A stretch of DNA of 64,000 nt from assembly GCF_900105455.1 (NCBI RefSeq), contig NZ_FNSF01000002.1, positions 551,501 through 615,500 on the forward strand, in the 5' to 3' direction. This stretch comes from Tenacibaculum sp. MAR_2009_124. GTDB taxonomy: Bacteria; Bacteroidota; Bacteroidia; Flavobacteriales; Flavobacteriaceae. The notes under the pieces are model-generated. The model was given only the letters and a program-made list of their open reading frames with translations. It was not told where the DNA came from and made no database searches. The translations under genes were made by a program, and so were the position numbers. This document shows positions 27,247 through 36,711 of the stretch, in pieces (position 1 is the first letter of the stretch; the number at the start of each line of letters is the position of its first letter).

Positions 27247-27285
27247 AATTACTGTAAAACAAAAAGGTGTTTTATTACAGTAATT
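27247..27285 (-). terminator. Intercistronic hairpin
   Basis: AATTACTGTAAAAC (27247-27260) pairs with GTTTTATTACAGTAATT (27269-27285), with a small bulge. It lies in the 196-bp gap between nucleotidyltransferase and kinase and could act as a partial terminator or RNA-processing site. Confidence 0.4.
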
Positions 27286-27321
27286 TCAATTGGTAAATGG
27301 TACAATTCCTTGATAAAAGGT

Positions 27322-28230
27322 TTAACTATTCCATAGTTTTTCAGGGTATTCTCCTGATTCAGTTAATATTTTAATATTATTTTCTACAATAGCTTTGTCC
27401 TCTTTATAAGTCATACCAAACCATTTTGCATTGGTCGGTAAAACGGTAACAGCACTTTGATTTCGTGCAATTAAATTATTGATTACTGTAGGCAGGTAAA
27501 ACTCCGATTTTAGTTCTGAACCACGATCCGCTAAAAAGGATTTGAAGTCGTTTTCAAAAGCTTGAAAAGTAGCCGGTGTTAATCCGAACATGTTCATAGA
27601 CGCAATATCGTCAGCACTTAGAATGGTTTCTTTGTTGTCTTCAGTGAAAACGATAGTATCATTTTTCTTCTCTATTTGAGTACGTTCAGTAATTGAAGTT
27701 ACTTGATGTTCTGAGTTTACTTTGCAAATCCCTCTCGAAACACTTCCATTGTCAGAAAGTGTATTAATCAATTTATAACCTACCATGCACTGATTTTGTA
27801 GCTCTGATGTTTTTAGCGTATTTAAATGCTTTGCAATTACTTTAAAGGATTCACTTCCGTAAAAATCATCGGCATTGATAACTGCAAAATTATCAGATAT
27901 GTTTTTTCGACAACACCATATTGCATGTCCTGTTCCCCAAGGTTTTTCTCTATTGGGGTTTGTGTCAAAACCTCGAGGTAGATCTTTTGTGTTTTGGTAC
28001 ACAAAATCTACCTCAATATGATTTTTATATTTATGGGTGATTAAATTCTTAAAGTCATCTTCAAATTCTTTACGAATTACAAAAACAACCTTAGTAAACC
28101 CTGCACGTTTAGCATCGAAAACAGAGTAGTCAATAATAGTTTCATTAAAATTATTAATTGGGCTTAATTGTTTTAAGCCACCAAAACGACTACCCATACC
28201 AGCAGCCATTACTAAAAGTGTTAATCCCAT
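27322..28230 (-). CDS. Sugar-1-phosphate nucleotidyltransferase
   Basis: A 302-residue GT-A-fold nucleotidyltransferase. The nucleotide-binding signature AAGMGSRFGGLKQ is at residues 9-21, and AVINADDFYG supplies the metal-binding aspartate. Such enzymes transfer UMP (or other NMP) to a sugar 1-phosphate. Next to a NahK-like kinase and a GH109-type glycosidase the likely product is UDP-GlcNAc or UDP-GalNAc. It starts 12 bp after the GH109 gene, in the same operon. Confidence 0.8.
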   Translation of the reverse strand: MGLTLLVMAAGMGSRFGGLKQLSPINNFNETIIDYSVFDAKRAGFTKVVFVIRKEFEDDFKNLITHKYKNHIEVDFVYQNTKDLPRGFDTNPNREKPWGTGHAIWCCRKNISDNFAVINADDFYGSESFKVIAKHLNTLKTSELQNQCMVGYKLINTLSDNGSVSRGICKVNSEHQVTSITERTQIEKKNDTIVFTEDNKETILSADDIASMNMFGLTPATFQAFENDFKSFLADRGSELKSEFYLPTVINNLIARNQSAVTVLPTNAKWFGMTYKEDKAIVENNIKILTESGEYPEKLWNS

Positions 28231-28242
28231 TTGTTTTTCAAT

Positions 28243-29634
28243 TTAAAAGTCTCTCATAATTTCAAGAGGGTTCTCCTTTTTCCACTGTCCATTGGTAAAA
28301 TCAGGAACAGGAATAGACATACTTTTACTGGCAACAGAAATTTCTGATAAAGGCGTAATAGCACTCCACATAACACTGTCGTAAGCATTGATGTCAAGAG
28401 GTAACCCTAAGTTTAAACATCTTATTAATCGGTATATCATTACAAAATCCATACCACCATGCCCTTGCTTAAAACCTTGACTTATTTTTTTTAGTTTATT
28501 AATTATTGGATGTGTGTATTTACTTTGATAAGTTTTATAATCATCTTCAGTAAGCCATTTATGTCCCCAGAAAGCTAATTCCTCTTTGTCTATGTATAAT
28601 CGACTAGGATACCCATCGTGTGTTGCTTTCGTTCCAACAACTTTATTTATTCTTGAATAGGGACGTCCAGTATGAACATCAAATTGTAACAAAATAGATT
28701 TCCCTTTAGCAGTTTTAATCATGGTTGAATTCATGTCGCCACATTTAAAATCTGTGTAAGGAGACCCAAGTCTTTTTGCCGTTTCACTTAAGTTGAGTTC
28801 TCTTGAACTCATAGAAGTTAAGTGATCAAAGGTATCGCCTCTACCAATATTCAGGTAAAAACTAATAGGACCTAAGCCGTGAGTTGTATAAAAGTTACCA
28901 TCTCTTTCTACATGATGCTTTAACCTCCATTGATTTTCATAGTAATCATTGCTAAGCATATGTGCTCTTAAATCGTGAAGATAAGCTCCTTCTGTGTGCG
29001 TAATGTCTCCAAAAACACCATTTTCAATCATGTTTAGCACAAACAGCTCTTCTTCATTATAACAACAGTTTTCAATCATAATACAGTGCTTCTGATTTTT
29101 TTCTGCTGTTTCAATCAATTCCCAACATTCACTTAAGGTGTAGGCTAAAGGAACTTCGCAGGCAACATGTTTACCGTTGTTCATTCCGTAGATACACATT
29201 GGAGCATGATATTCCCATGGAGTTGTTATAAGAAGTAAATCAATGTCATCGTTTTGTGCAAGTTTTTTCCATTCAGAATCATTTCCAAAATATTGTTTTG
29301 GTTTCTTTTTTTGCCATTGCTTTAATCTTTCCGCGGCTTTTTGTACTTTTTTTTCTTGTAAATCCGAAAGTCCAACAATTTCGCAATGACCTTGTGCAAC
29401 TAGCCATTCAAACATTTGAAGCAAAGTTGTCCCTCGATTACCTAAACCAATTATTCCAACTTTTACTTTTTTTACAGGAGAGGTTTTAAAACCGAATAAG
29501 TTTCCTTTGGTGGTTTTTGATGTCGACTTGATAGCTTCTGACAAAGCGTCGTGGTCGTTGGCATATGAAGAAAAGGGAAGCGAAATAAATGCAGAAGCCC
29601 CAAGTAAGGATTGTATAAAGTTCTTTCTATTCAT
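28243..29634 (-). CDS. Gfo/Idh/MocA-fold protein, GH109 alpha-N-acetylgalactosaminidase-like
   Basis: A 463-residue exported protein with a Tat- or Sec-like N-terminus (MNRKNFIQSLLGASAF). The dinucleotide-binding motif VGIIGLGNRG is at about residues 59-68. Further family features are TTPWEYHAPM, EVPLAYTL, IENCCYNEEELFVLNM, YLHDLR and TTHGLGP. These agree with GH109 glycosidases, which use a bound NAD+ to cleave alpha-GalNAc. A simple Gfo/Idh sugar dehydrogenase is the alternative. The length matches characterised GH109 proteins (about 440-460). It sits between an M1 peptidase (14 bp) and a nucleotidyltransferase (12 bp). Confidence 0.8.
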   Translation of the reverse strand: MNRKNFIQSLLGASAFISLPFSSYANDHDALSEAIKSTSKTTKGNLFGFKTSPVKKVKVGIIGLGNRGTTLLQMFEWLVAQGHCEIVGLSDLQEKKVQKAAERLKQWQKKKPKQYFGNDSEWKKLAQNDDIDLLLITTPWEYHAPMCIYGMNNGKHVACEVPLAYTLSECWELIETAEKNQKHCIMIENCCYNEEELFVLNMIENGVFGDITHTEGAYLHDLRAHMLSNDYYENQWRLKHHVERDGNFYTTHGLGPISFYLNIGRGDTFDHLTSMSSRELNLSETAKRLGSPYTDFKCGDMNSTMIKTAKGKSILLQFDVHTGRPYSRINKVVGTKATHDGYPSRLYIDKEELAFWGHKWLTEDDYKTYQSKYTHPIINKLKKISQGFKQGHGGMDFVMIYRLIRCLNLGLPLDINAYDSVMWSAITPLSEISVASKSMSIPVPDFTNGQWKKENPLEIMRDF

Positions 29635-29648
29635 AAATAGGTAGTTAT

Positions 29649-31292
29649 TTATAACTTATTAATACTAACGTAAAAATTAGTATCAACAGTTATGCTATTA
29701 GTGTTTGTTTTTAAAGTTTGCCATTTCTGAGTAGGCTTAATTAATCTCTCATTTTTACCAATATAAATCTTTATAGGCATGTTAAAACCTTCAACCACAT
29801 TTGTCCATCTATATTTTAACTGTCCTTTTTTTAGTTTATACTCAAAATTCGGAATTTTGATGGTTCTTAAATATTGGTCAAATATTTTCGATAGATCAAT
29901 TCCAGACTCTTCAATCAAATAATTTTCTATTTGCTCTGTAGTTACGGTTTGATGATAAAAAGTTTTATTCAAACCTCTTAAAATCTGACGCCATTTTTCG
30001 TCATTATTAATTAATTGTCGAATGATATGAAGCATATTGGCTCCTTTATAATACATGTCTCCAGAACCTTCACTATTTACATTGTATTGACCAATGATAG
30101 GGATGTCGTTTTGAATGGATCTTCTGGTTCCAATAACATATTCAGCCGAAGCCTTTTTTCCATAATAATAATCTAAGAACAGATTTTCAGAATAGGCAGT
30201 AAAACTTTCATGAATCCACATGTCCGCAATATCTTTATTGGTAATATTGTTAGCAAACCATTCATGTCCGGCTTCGTGAATGATGATGAAGTCGAATTTT
30301 AACCCCCAGCCGGTTCCAGAAAGATCACTTCCTAAATATCCTTTTTTATATTGATTTCCATAGGTAACTGAACTTTGGTGCTCCATCCCTAAATAAGGAA
30401 CTTCAACCAGTTTAAAGCTGTCTTCGTAAAAAGGATATTTTCCAAACCAATGCTCAAAAGCTTTCAACATTTTGGGAGCATCATTAAAATGTTCTTTAGC
30501 TTTCTCTAAATTATCTCTTAATACATAATATTCTAGATCCAATTCCCCGCCTTCACCTTTATATTTTTCAGAGAAATGTACATAATCACCAATATTTACG
30601 TTTACTCCGTAATTGTTAATAGGGTTATTTACGAACCAATGATATGTGGTTGTTTTATCAGAATGCTTTTCAATTTTTCGAAGTCTACCATTTGAAATAT
30701 CCATAAGGTTACTAGGAACTCTAACACTTATTGCCATACTGTCAACTTCATCGTACATATGGTCTTTGTTTGGCCACCAAACGCTGGCTCCTAAACCTTG
30801 GCAAGAAGTAGCAACAAAGTGTTTTCCATTACTGTCTTTTTTCCAAGAAAATCCTCCGTCCCATGGAGCTCTGATTGCTTCTTTAGGATTCCCTTCATAA
30901 TAAACATCAACGGAATTTATATCTCCTATTGCCTGAATTTCTTTCAATTCAATGAAATGAGCATTTCTTCCTGATTGGATATTTAACTCCTTACCATTTT
31001 GAATAGCTTTTGTGATTTTTAACGGAGGCTGCAGGTCTATTTGAAGTGTTGATGCAGCTTTTAAAACTTTATAATGAATGGTGTTTTTTCCTTTAATGAA
31101 TTTTTTATCAGGATTTACAGATAGGTTTAAATGGTAGTAAGTTAGGTCCCACCACGATCTTTCGGGAGTGATTGATCCTCGGAGAGAGTCTTGTCGCGTA
31201 AACGTTTTCGTATGATTAAAAAGGGATGTTTGCGAAAAACCAGAAAGCCCAACAAACATTAAAAAACAAGTAGTAATAATTTTTTTTAACAT
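29649..31292 (-). CDS. Exported M1-family metallopeptidase
   Basis: A 547-residue M1 (gluzincin) peptidase with a signal peptide (ending at GFSQ). The ATG at 31292 is preferred to a TTG at 31301. The zinc site is HEAGHEWFANN with the downstream glutamate in MWIHESFTAYSENL, the M1 pattern. The usual GAMEN substrate loop is replaced by GMEHQSS, a variant seen in many bacteroidetal M1 proteins. It probably removes N-terminal residues from peptides in the periplasm. It is the first gene of the unit with GH109, nucleotidyltransferase and kinase. Confidence 0.85.
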   Translation of the reverse strand: MLKKIITTCFLMFVGLSGFSQTSLFNHTKTFTRQDSLRGSITPERSWWDLTYYHLNLSVNPDKKFIKGKNTIHYKVLKAASTLQIDLQPPLKITKAIQNGKELNIQSGRNAHFIELKEIQAIGDINSVDVYYEGNPKEAIRAPWDGGFSWKKDSNGKHFVATSCQGLGASVWWPNKDHMYDEVDSMAISVRVPSNLMDISNGRLRKIEKHSDKTTTYHWFVNNPINNYGVNVNIGDYVHFSEKYKGEGGELDLEYYVLRDNLEKAKEHFNDAPKMLKAFEHWFGKYPFYEDSFKLVEVPYLGMEHQSSVTYGNQYKKGYLGSDLSGTGWGLKFDFIIIHEAGHEWFANNITNKDIADMWIHESFTAYSENLFLDYYYGKKASAEYVIGTRRSIQNDIPIIGQYNVNSEGSGDMYYKGANMLHIIRQLINNDEKWRQILRGLNKTFYHQTVTTEQIENYLIEESGIDLSKIFDQYLRTIKIPNFEYKLKKGQLKYRWTNVVEGFNMPIKIYIGKNERLIKPTQKWQTLKTNTNSITVDTNFYVSINKL

Positions 31293-31481
31293 AATTTTCA
31301 AGGTATCGGGACGCTAATATAAGTTTTTAAATGGGAATGATACTTGTTTGAAATAAATTGAAGAGTTAAAAAAGCTTGAAATTAATACCGAGTACATTAC
31401 CAATATTTTCAATGAAATATAGAGGAATAAAGTCTTTTATTTTGACCTTAACTTTTAGATATTTGCTTAAAATTATTTAAA

Positions 31482-32282
31482 ATGTCAAAGGTTGTATTTA
31501 TTACAGGAGCGTCATCGGGAATAGGAAAATCTATTGCTAATTATTTACATGAGAGAAACTATAAAGTTTATGGAACGAGCAGAAACCCTAAGAATATTGA
31601 AGTTCCTTTTAGTATGGTTGCGTTAGATGTGACAAAGGAAGAAACCATAAAAACAGCCATTGAACAGGTGATCAAGATAGAAGGAAAGATTGATGTATTA
31701 ATTAACAATGCGGGGAAAGGAATAACAGGACCAATTGAAGATACACCGACGAGCGAAATGCGAGACAATTTTGAAACTAATTTTTTTGGAGTCATCAATG
31801 TTATAAAAGAGGTTTTGCCGTACATGCGAAAGCAACATCAAGGGCTTATTATTAATACGACATCTATTGCCGCTTATATGGGATTGCCGTTTAGAGGAAT
31901 TTATTCTGCTAGTAAGGGAGCCTTAGAATTGATTACAGAAAGTTTGAGCATGGAGGTTAAAGCTTTTGGAATTAATGTGGTAAATATTGCTCCTGGAGAT
32001 TTTTCAACAAACATAGCCGCAGGAAGATATCATACCCCTGTTTTTGAAAATTCGGCTTACAAAGAAAAATATGCTGAGAATTTAGCTCTGATGGATAACC
32101 ATGTTAATTCGGGTGCTGACCCTATTCAAATGGCTGAAAAAATACAAGCAATTATAGAGAATAAAAACCCAAGAATCCATTACAAGGTAGGAGCTTTTAT
32201 GGAAAAATTTTCGATTGTTTTAAAGAGAATTTTACCAGATAAAGTTTACGAAAAACTCTTAATGAATCATTATAAATTGTAA
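31482..32282 (+). CDS. Short-chain dehydrogenase/reductase (SDR)
   Basis: A 266-residue classical SDR. The NAD(P) motif TGASSGIG is at residues 8-15, the structural NNAG follows, and the catalytic YxxxK is Tyr141/Lys145 (YSASKGALE). The C-terminal part is longer than in minimal SDRs, with a hydrophobic and basic end, similar to members acting on lipids or sterol-like substrates. The substrate is unknown. It stands alone, divergent from the M1 peptidase and 60 bp before the aldolase gene. Confidence 0.85.
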   Translation: MSKVVFITGASSGIGKSIANYLHERNYKVYGTSRNPKNIEVPFSMVALDVTKEETIKTAIEQVIKIEGKIDVLINNAGKGITGPIEDTPTSEMRDNFETNFFGVINVIKEVLPYMRKQHQGLIINTTSIAAYMGLPFRGIYSASKGALELITESLSMEVKAFGINVVNIAPGDFSTNIAAGRYHTPVFENSAYKEKYAENLALMDNHVNSGADPIQMAEKIQAIIENKNPRIHYKVGAFMEKFSIVLKRILPDKVYEKLLMNHYKL

Positions 32283-32342
32283 ATTCGCAGCGGATTATAA
32301 AGAATACTTTGTAACAAAACACAACATTATAAATAAAAACAC

Positions 32343-32996
32343 ATGAAATTTTTTATTGACACGGCTAATCTTGATCAAATTAAAGAAGCACAGGCTTTAG
32401 GTATTTTAGATGGAGTTACTACCAATCCGTCATTAATGGCAAAGGAAGGAATTACAGGAGAAGAAAATATTATAAATCATTATAAAGCAATTTGTGAAGT
32501 TGTTGAAGGTGATGTTTCTGCTGAGGTTATTTCGACTGATTTCGAAGGAATGGTGAAGGAAGGAGAAGCTTTGGCTGCATTAAACCCTCAGATTGTTGTT
32601 AAATTACCAATGATAGCAGATGGTATTAAAGCGTGTAAATATTTTTCTGATAAAGGAATTAAAACAAATGTAACTTTAGTGTTTTCTGCAGGACAGGCGT
32701 TGTTAGCTGCAAAAGCAGGTGCAACATATGTATCTCCTTTTATTGGACGTTTAGATGATATTTCAACAGATGGATTAAATTTAATCTCTGAAATTCGTCA
32801 TATTTATGATAATTATATGTTCGAAACTCAAATTTTAGCAGCTTCTGTGCGTCATACGATGCACGTGATTGATTGTGCTAAGATTGGTGCTGATGTTATG
32901 ACTGGACCTCTAAGTGCTATTTCTGGATTATTAAAGCACCCATTAACTGATAGCGGTTTAGAAAAGTTTTTAGCTGATTATAAAAAAGGAAATTAA
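32343..32996 (+). CDS. fsa: Fructose-6-phosphate aldolase/transaldolase-like enzyme
   Basis: A 217-residue class I aldolase of the FSA/TalC type. The N-terminus [16 protein letters not shown], the [13 protein letters not shown] motif and the Schiff-base lysine Lys87 in IVVKLPM are present, and [10 protein letters not shown] follows. The short length is that of the TalC/FSA subfamily rather than the long transaldolases. It may act as transaldolase in the pentose phosphate pathway; FSA and transaldolase activity cannot be separated from the sequence. A clear terminator follows. Confidence 0.9.
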   Translation: MKFFIDTANLDQIKEAQALGILDGVTTNPSLMAKEGITGEENIINHYKAICEVVEGDVSAEVISTDFEGMVKEGEALAALNPQIVVKLPMIADGIKACKYFSDKGIKTNVTLVFSAGQALLAAKAGATYVSPFIGRLDDISTDGLNLISEIRHIYDNYMFETQILAASVRHTMHVIDCAKIGADVMTGPLSAISGLLKHPLTDSGLEKFLADYKKGN

Positions 32997-33015
32997 TTTC
33001 CTTTTAAACCATATT

Positions 33016-33063
33016 AAAAAGTCAGTAAGTTGAAAAGATTATCTTGGATACTTCTGACTTTTT
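33016..33063 (+). terminator. Terminator after fsa
   Basis: AAAAAGTCAG (33016-33025) pairs with CTGACTTTTT (33054-33063), and an inner AAGT/ACTT extends the stem. A T-rich run closes it. Confidence 0.75.
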
Positions 33064-33112
33064 CTGTTTAAAATTAACGTTATTAAATAATACCCTTTCC
33101 TGAAAATAAGCA

Positions 33113-34771
33113 ATGTATCCCAAAAAAGAATTAGCACAACTAGTTATTGCAGCATGTGATTATTACGAGATCAGTACTGTGGTAATATCTCCTGGTTCAA
33201 GAAATGCGCCTTTAACGATTGGTTTTTCAAATCATTCAAAAATAAAGGCATATAGTATAGTAGATGAACGTTCTGCTGCTTTTTTTGCAATGGGAATAGC
33301 ACAGCAAACAAAAAAACCGGTTGCTTTAGTATGTACATCGGGGTCCGCCTTACTTAACTATCATCCTGCTATTGCTGAGGCATTTTACAGTAAAATTCCA
33401 TTGGTGATTATTTCGGCGGACAGACCAAAACACTTAATTGATATTGGTGATGGTCAAACAATAAGACAGGAATATGTGTTTAATAATCATATTCTTTTTT
33501 CAGCCAACTTAAAGGAAGGTGATGAAAAGAAAAATGAAAACATTCAACTTGCCAGTGAGGCAATAAAAAAAGCTATAGAAGGAAGAGGTCCCGTGCATAT
33601 TAATGTTCCGTTTGATGAGCCATTGTATGAAACTGTGGATACAATTTCTGATTTTGATTTTCCTGAATTAACTGCGCATCAAGAGCTATTGAATTTACAA
33701 TATGATGGAGCTGTTAATGTTTGGAATGCTTCAAAAAAAATCATGATTTTAATTGGAGAAAATTTTCCTTCTGAAGAAATAAATAATTCCTTAAAAGATT
33801 ATTTGAACGATGAAAAGGTGATTGTTTTGACTGAAACAATTTCGAATATTTATCATCCGAACATAATCAATGCAATCGATAAAGTAATTACCCCTTTTAC
33901 TGAAACAAATTTTGAATCATTGAAACCTGATCTCCTAATTACTCTTGGAGGAATGGTTGTTTCAAAGAGAATAAAGCAGTTTTTACGCAAATATTCTCCC
34001 GAACATCATTGGCATATTGGTGAGCATAAGGCAATGAATACTTATTTTTGTTTAACGGGGCATATTACACTTGAACCAGAAAAGTTTTTGACAGAACTTT
34101 ATCAGAAAGTTAATAAGGAGAAAAATAAAAGTAGCTATCAGAAGGATTGGTTAAAGATTAAATCGGTAAGAAATACAAAACACTCTGAATTTTTAGCAAA
34201 AGTTGAGTATTCAGATTTAAAGGCTAGTGAGGCTATATTATCATCGATACCAAATAATTGTCAATTGCAGGTGAGCAATAGTTCTGTTATTCGATATACT
34301 CAATTGTTTGACTTAAACCCCACATTAAAAGTTTTTTGTAATAGAGGAACAAGTGGGATTGATGGGAGTACAAGCACCGCTATAGGAGCTTCTATTGAAG
34401 TTAAAGAGCAAACGGTTTTTGTAACTGGAGATATTAGCTTTTATTATGACAGCAATGCTTTATGGAATTCTTATATTCCTAAAAGTTTTAGGATAATTAT
34501 TTTGAATAATTCTGGAGGAGGAATCTTTAAAATAATACCAGGACCAAAGTCTACAAATGCTTTGGATTATTTTGAAACTCCCCATAATTTAACTGCTGAG
34601 CATTTGGCAAAAACCTACGGGTTTGGATATAGTTCAGCTAAAAACATGGAGGAGTTAAAACATGGCTTAACTGATTTTTATAAAGAATCGGATCAGCCTA
34701 AAATTCTTGAAGTTTTCACACCTTCAGATATAAATGATGTAATTTTAAAGGAATATTTTAAAAATTTATAA
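33113..34771 (+). CDS. menD: MenD, SEPHCHC synthase of menaquinone biosynthesis
   Basis: A 552-residue thiamine-diphosphate enzyme that joins isochorismate and 2-oxoglutarate in menaquinone synthesis. Typical segments are VISPGSRNAPLTIGF, the glutamate in SIVDERSAAFFAMG, CTSGSALLNYHPAIAEA and IISADRPKHLIDIGDGQ, with the ThDP-binding NNSGGGIFKIIPG at the C-terminus. The stop codon overlaps the start of the following S1-domain gene by one base (TAATG). menB lies about 2 kb downstream, beyond the S1-domain gene and one intervening minus-strand gene. Confidence 0.97.
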   Translation: MYPKKELAQLVIAACDYYEISTVVISPGSRNAPLTIGFSNHSKIKAYSIVDERSAAFFAMGIAQQTKKPVALVCTSGSALLNYHPAIAEAFYSKIPLVIISADRPKHLIDIGDGQTIRQEYVFNNHILFSANLKEGDEKKNENIQLASEAIKKAIEGRGPVHINVPFDEPLYETVDTISDFDFPELTAHQELLNLQYDGAVNVWNASKKIMILIGENFPSEEINNSLKDYLNDEKVIVLTETISNIYHPNIINAIDKVITPFTETNFESLKPDLLITLGGMVVSKRIKQFLRKYSPEHHWHIGEHKAMNTYFCLTGHITLEPEKFLTELYQKVNKEKNKSSYQKDWLKIKSVRNTKHSEFLAKVEYSDLKASEAILSSIPNNCQLQVSNSSVIRYTQLFDLNPTLKVFCNRGTSGIDGSTSTAIGASIEVKEQTVFVTGDISFYYDSNALWNSYIPKSFRIIILNNSGGGIFKIIPGPKSTNALDYFETPHNLTAEHLAKTYGFGYSSAKNMEELKHGLTDFYKESDQPKILEVFTPSDINDVILKEYFKNL

Positions 34772-35181
34772 TGGATTTAAAAGTAGGAGATAAGGTAGAT
34801 TTAGTTATTGGGGTACAAACGAATTTAGGGTTTACCGTTTTAATTAATGAGGAATATGAAGGGTTACTTTATAAGAATGAAGTGTTCACTGAGCTAGAAG
34901 AGGGAGTGGAGATAAAGGGATACATTAAAAAAATAAGAGAAGATGAAAGGATTGATGTGTCGTTGCAACCTCAAGGTTTTAAAAATGTAATTGATAAAGA
35001 CGTTGAGATAGTTTATAATAAACTTAAGGAAAAAGGAACGTTAATGTTAACAGACAAGAGTTCACCTGAGTCTATAAAATTTCATTTACAAATGAGTAAA
35101 AAAGCTTTTAAAAGGGCTATTGGAAGTTTGTATAAACAAGAGTTAATAGAGCTTAAAGAAGATAGGATTGAATTAAAATAG
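34771..35181 (+). CDS. S1-domain protein, CvfB-like
   Basis: A 136-residue protein with an S1-like RNA-binding domain (VGDKVDLVIGVQTNLGFTVLIN, about 1-65) followed by a winged-helix-like C-terminus (SPESIKFHLQMSKKAFKRAIGSL). This is the layout of the C-terminal half of CvfB, with the N-terminal S1 repeats missing, so it is shorter than CvfB of Staphylococcus. Translation is coupled to menD by a one-base overlap. A strong terminator follows. Role in RNA binding is inferred from the family. Confidence 0.75.
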   Translation: MDLKVGDKVDLVIGVQTNLGFTVLINEEYEGLLYKNEVFTELEEGVEIKGYIKKIREDERIDVSLQPQGFKNVIDKDVEIVYNKLKEKGTLMLTDKSSPESIKFHLQMSKKAFKRAIGSLYKQELIELKEDRIELK

Positions 35182-35208
35182 GAATTTTATTTTCTGAAAA
35201 GACAAGAG

Positions 35209-35237
35209 GCCTCTATCAAAAATGATAGAGGCTTTTT
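35209..35237 (+). terminator. Terminator after the S1-domain gene
   Basis: GCCTCTATC (35209-35217) pairs with GATAGAGGC (35224-35232) and is followed by TTTTT. Confidence 0.85.
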
Positions 35238-35297
35238 AGTTGCAATTTTTAGGATGTTCTTATAAAAGAAGCCCGAAATGAGGTCATGAAAGAAATT

Positions 35298-35327
35298 AAA
35301 AAACCTCCTGAAATTAATCAGGAGGCT
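35298..35327 (-). terminator. Terminator of the esterase-fold gene
   Basis: CCTCCTGA (35304-35311) pairs with TCAGGAGG (35318-35325). On the minus strand it is followed by a T-run, as expected for the convergent esterase-fold gene. Confidence 0.8.
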
Positions 35328-35362
35328 TGGTATTATATATTTTCTTGAGAAGTTATAAAAAA

Positions 35363-36622
35363 TTAGTTGTCTTCATTATCATCGTTTTCCTCCTCTTGTT
35401 CTTCTTCTTCTTCTTGCTCCTCTTCTTCAATCGGGGTGTCTTCTTCTAATTTTTGATTTTCTAATAAGTCGTTTACACGTTTAATATTCTCATAAAAAGC
35501 ATTGGTGTTAGGGTCGGAAAGGTTCATTTTACCATAGGCCGCTTTATAGTAAAAATCGGCTTTTTCATAATCTTTACCTAGCTCATAATATTTTCCAACA
35601 TAATAATCTCCTAAATGGAGGTCTGGATATTTAATAGATACAAAATCACCTAGAACTCTAAGGTAATCCCCGTCTTGTTTGTCCATGACAATTCCTTCAA
35701 TTGCATAAACATCATCCAAACGAACATTTAAATTAGAACCATAAAGGTATTGTATGTCAAGATATTTATTTTCAAGGTATTTAATTGCTTCTAAAGGCTC
35801 TAATTCCTTAATGTTTTTTTCAAACTCAGATTTCGAAATTTTAGAATAAAGAGCGAAAATTTGTGTCATTGCTCTAGGGATAGTTTCAGCAATGGTTGAT
35901 AAAAAACCAGGTGAATTTTCAAACTTGTCAAAAGTAAAATTTAAATTTTCAGCCTCAAACGAAGTTAAATAGGTTCCTATTTCACTAAATCTACCGAATA
36001 AATCACTTGTAGTTTGTTCCTTAGTGTTACTGGCATAAATAAAATAAGTATTGTCAATAGTTTCCAACCTTTTAAGAGAGTACGACTTTATAATTTCAGG
36101 AGAGTAATTCGCAAATTCAGGAGTAGCACAAATATAAGCGTTAAAAACAGGCTCAGGCTCCTTTAAGAAGTGAGTGGCAAAATTGGCTCCTTTTCCTTCA
36201 CCAATAATGGTCATAAAAGGAGAAGTTTTAAAACTTCCTTCTAAGTAAGGTATTAACTCATGTTTAATAAAATTATAAAAATGAATTCCATTTGTAGTTA
36301 ACAAATTAGTGGCAGGAACAATTGAGATGTCCTTTACAAAGGTCGATTTCATATCAATTCCAACAACAATTTGCTTAGGAGCTTTGTCAGCATTGGCAAA
36401 AAGCTTCGCGTTACCAACACATAAGTCAAATAAATATTCATCTCCTAAAACAATGGCAACTGGATAGTTCGTGTTTAAATCTTTATCATAATTTTTAGGT
36501 AGGTATACCTTAATGTTTCTGTTTTTCTTTAACTCTTTAGAATCAATGGATTTTGTGATGATTTTTTGAGAAAAAGCTGATAATGATAAACAAAATACAA
36601 GGAAAATTGATAGATGTCTCAT
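35363..36622 (-). CDS. Exported esterase-fold protein lacking the nucleophile serine, with acidic tail
   Basis: A 419-residue protein with a signal peptide (ending at AFSQ) and an esterase D/enterochelin-esterase-like alpha/beta-hydrolase domain (about 20-270), with RNIKVYLPKNYDK at the start. The nucleophile elbow GxSxG reads GEGKG at residues 141-145, so the serine is glycine at position 143. A helical TPR-like part follows (about 300-385). The C-terminus (about 390-419) is an almost pure Glu/Asp tail. It is therefore probably not a hydrolase. It is divergent from menB, with overlapping promoter region. Confidence 0.75.
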   Translation of the reverse strand: MRHLSIFLVFCLSLSAFSQKIITKSIDSKELKKNRNIKVYLPKNYDKDLNTNYPVAIVLGDEYLFDLCVGNAKLFANADKAPKQIVVGIDMKSTFVKDISIVPATNLLTTNGIHFYNFIKHELIPYLEGSFKTSPFMTIIGEGKGANFATHFLKEPEPVFNAYICATPEFANYSPEIIKSYSLKRLETIDNTYFIYASNTKEQTTSDLFGRFSEIGTYLTSFEAENLNFTFDKFENSPGFLSTIAETIPRAMTQIFALYSKISKSEFEKNIKELEPLEAIKYLENKYLDIQYLYGSNLNVRLDDVYAIEGIVMDKQDGDYLRVLGDFVSIKYPDLHLGDYYVGKYYELGKDYEKADFYYKAAYGKMNLSDPNTNAFYENIKRVNDLLENQKLEEDTPIEEEEQEEEEEQEEENDDNEDN

Positions 36623-36642
36623 AGGGAATAATTTATAACGGT

Positions 36643-36650
36643 CAAATATA
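36643..36650 (-). promoter_or_regulatory. Putative -7 element of the esterase-fold gene
   Basis: The minus strand reads TATATTTG, matching TAnnTTTG about 20 bases before the ATG. No good -33 TTG is seen. Confidence 0.4.
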
Positions 36651-36673
36651 AAAAGAAAATAAAGTTAATATGT

Positions 36674-36681
36674 TATTTTTG
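36674..36681 (+). promoter_or_regulatory. Putative -7 element of menB
   Basis: TATTTTTG matches TAnnTTTG 30 bases before the menB ATG. The divergent element of the esterase-fold gene is only 23 bp away, so the two promoters overlap. Confidence 0.4.
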
Positions 36682-36711
36682 CTTCTTATATAACGACAAT
36701 AGTATAAAATT

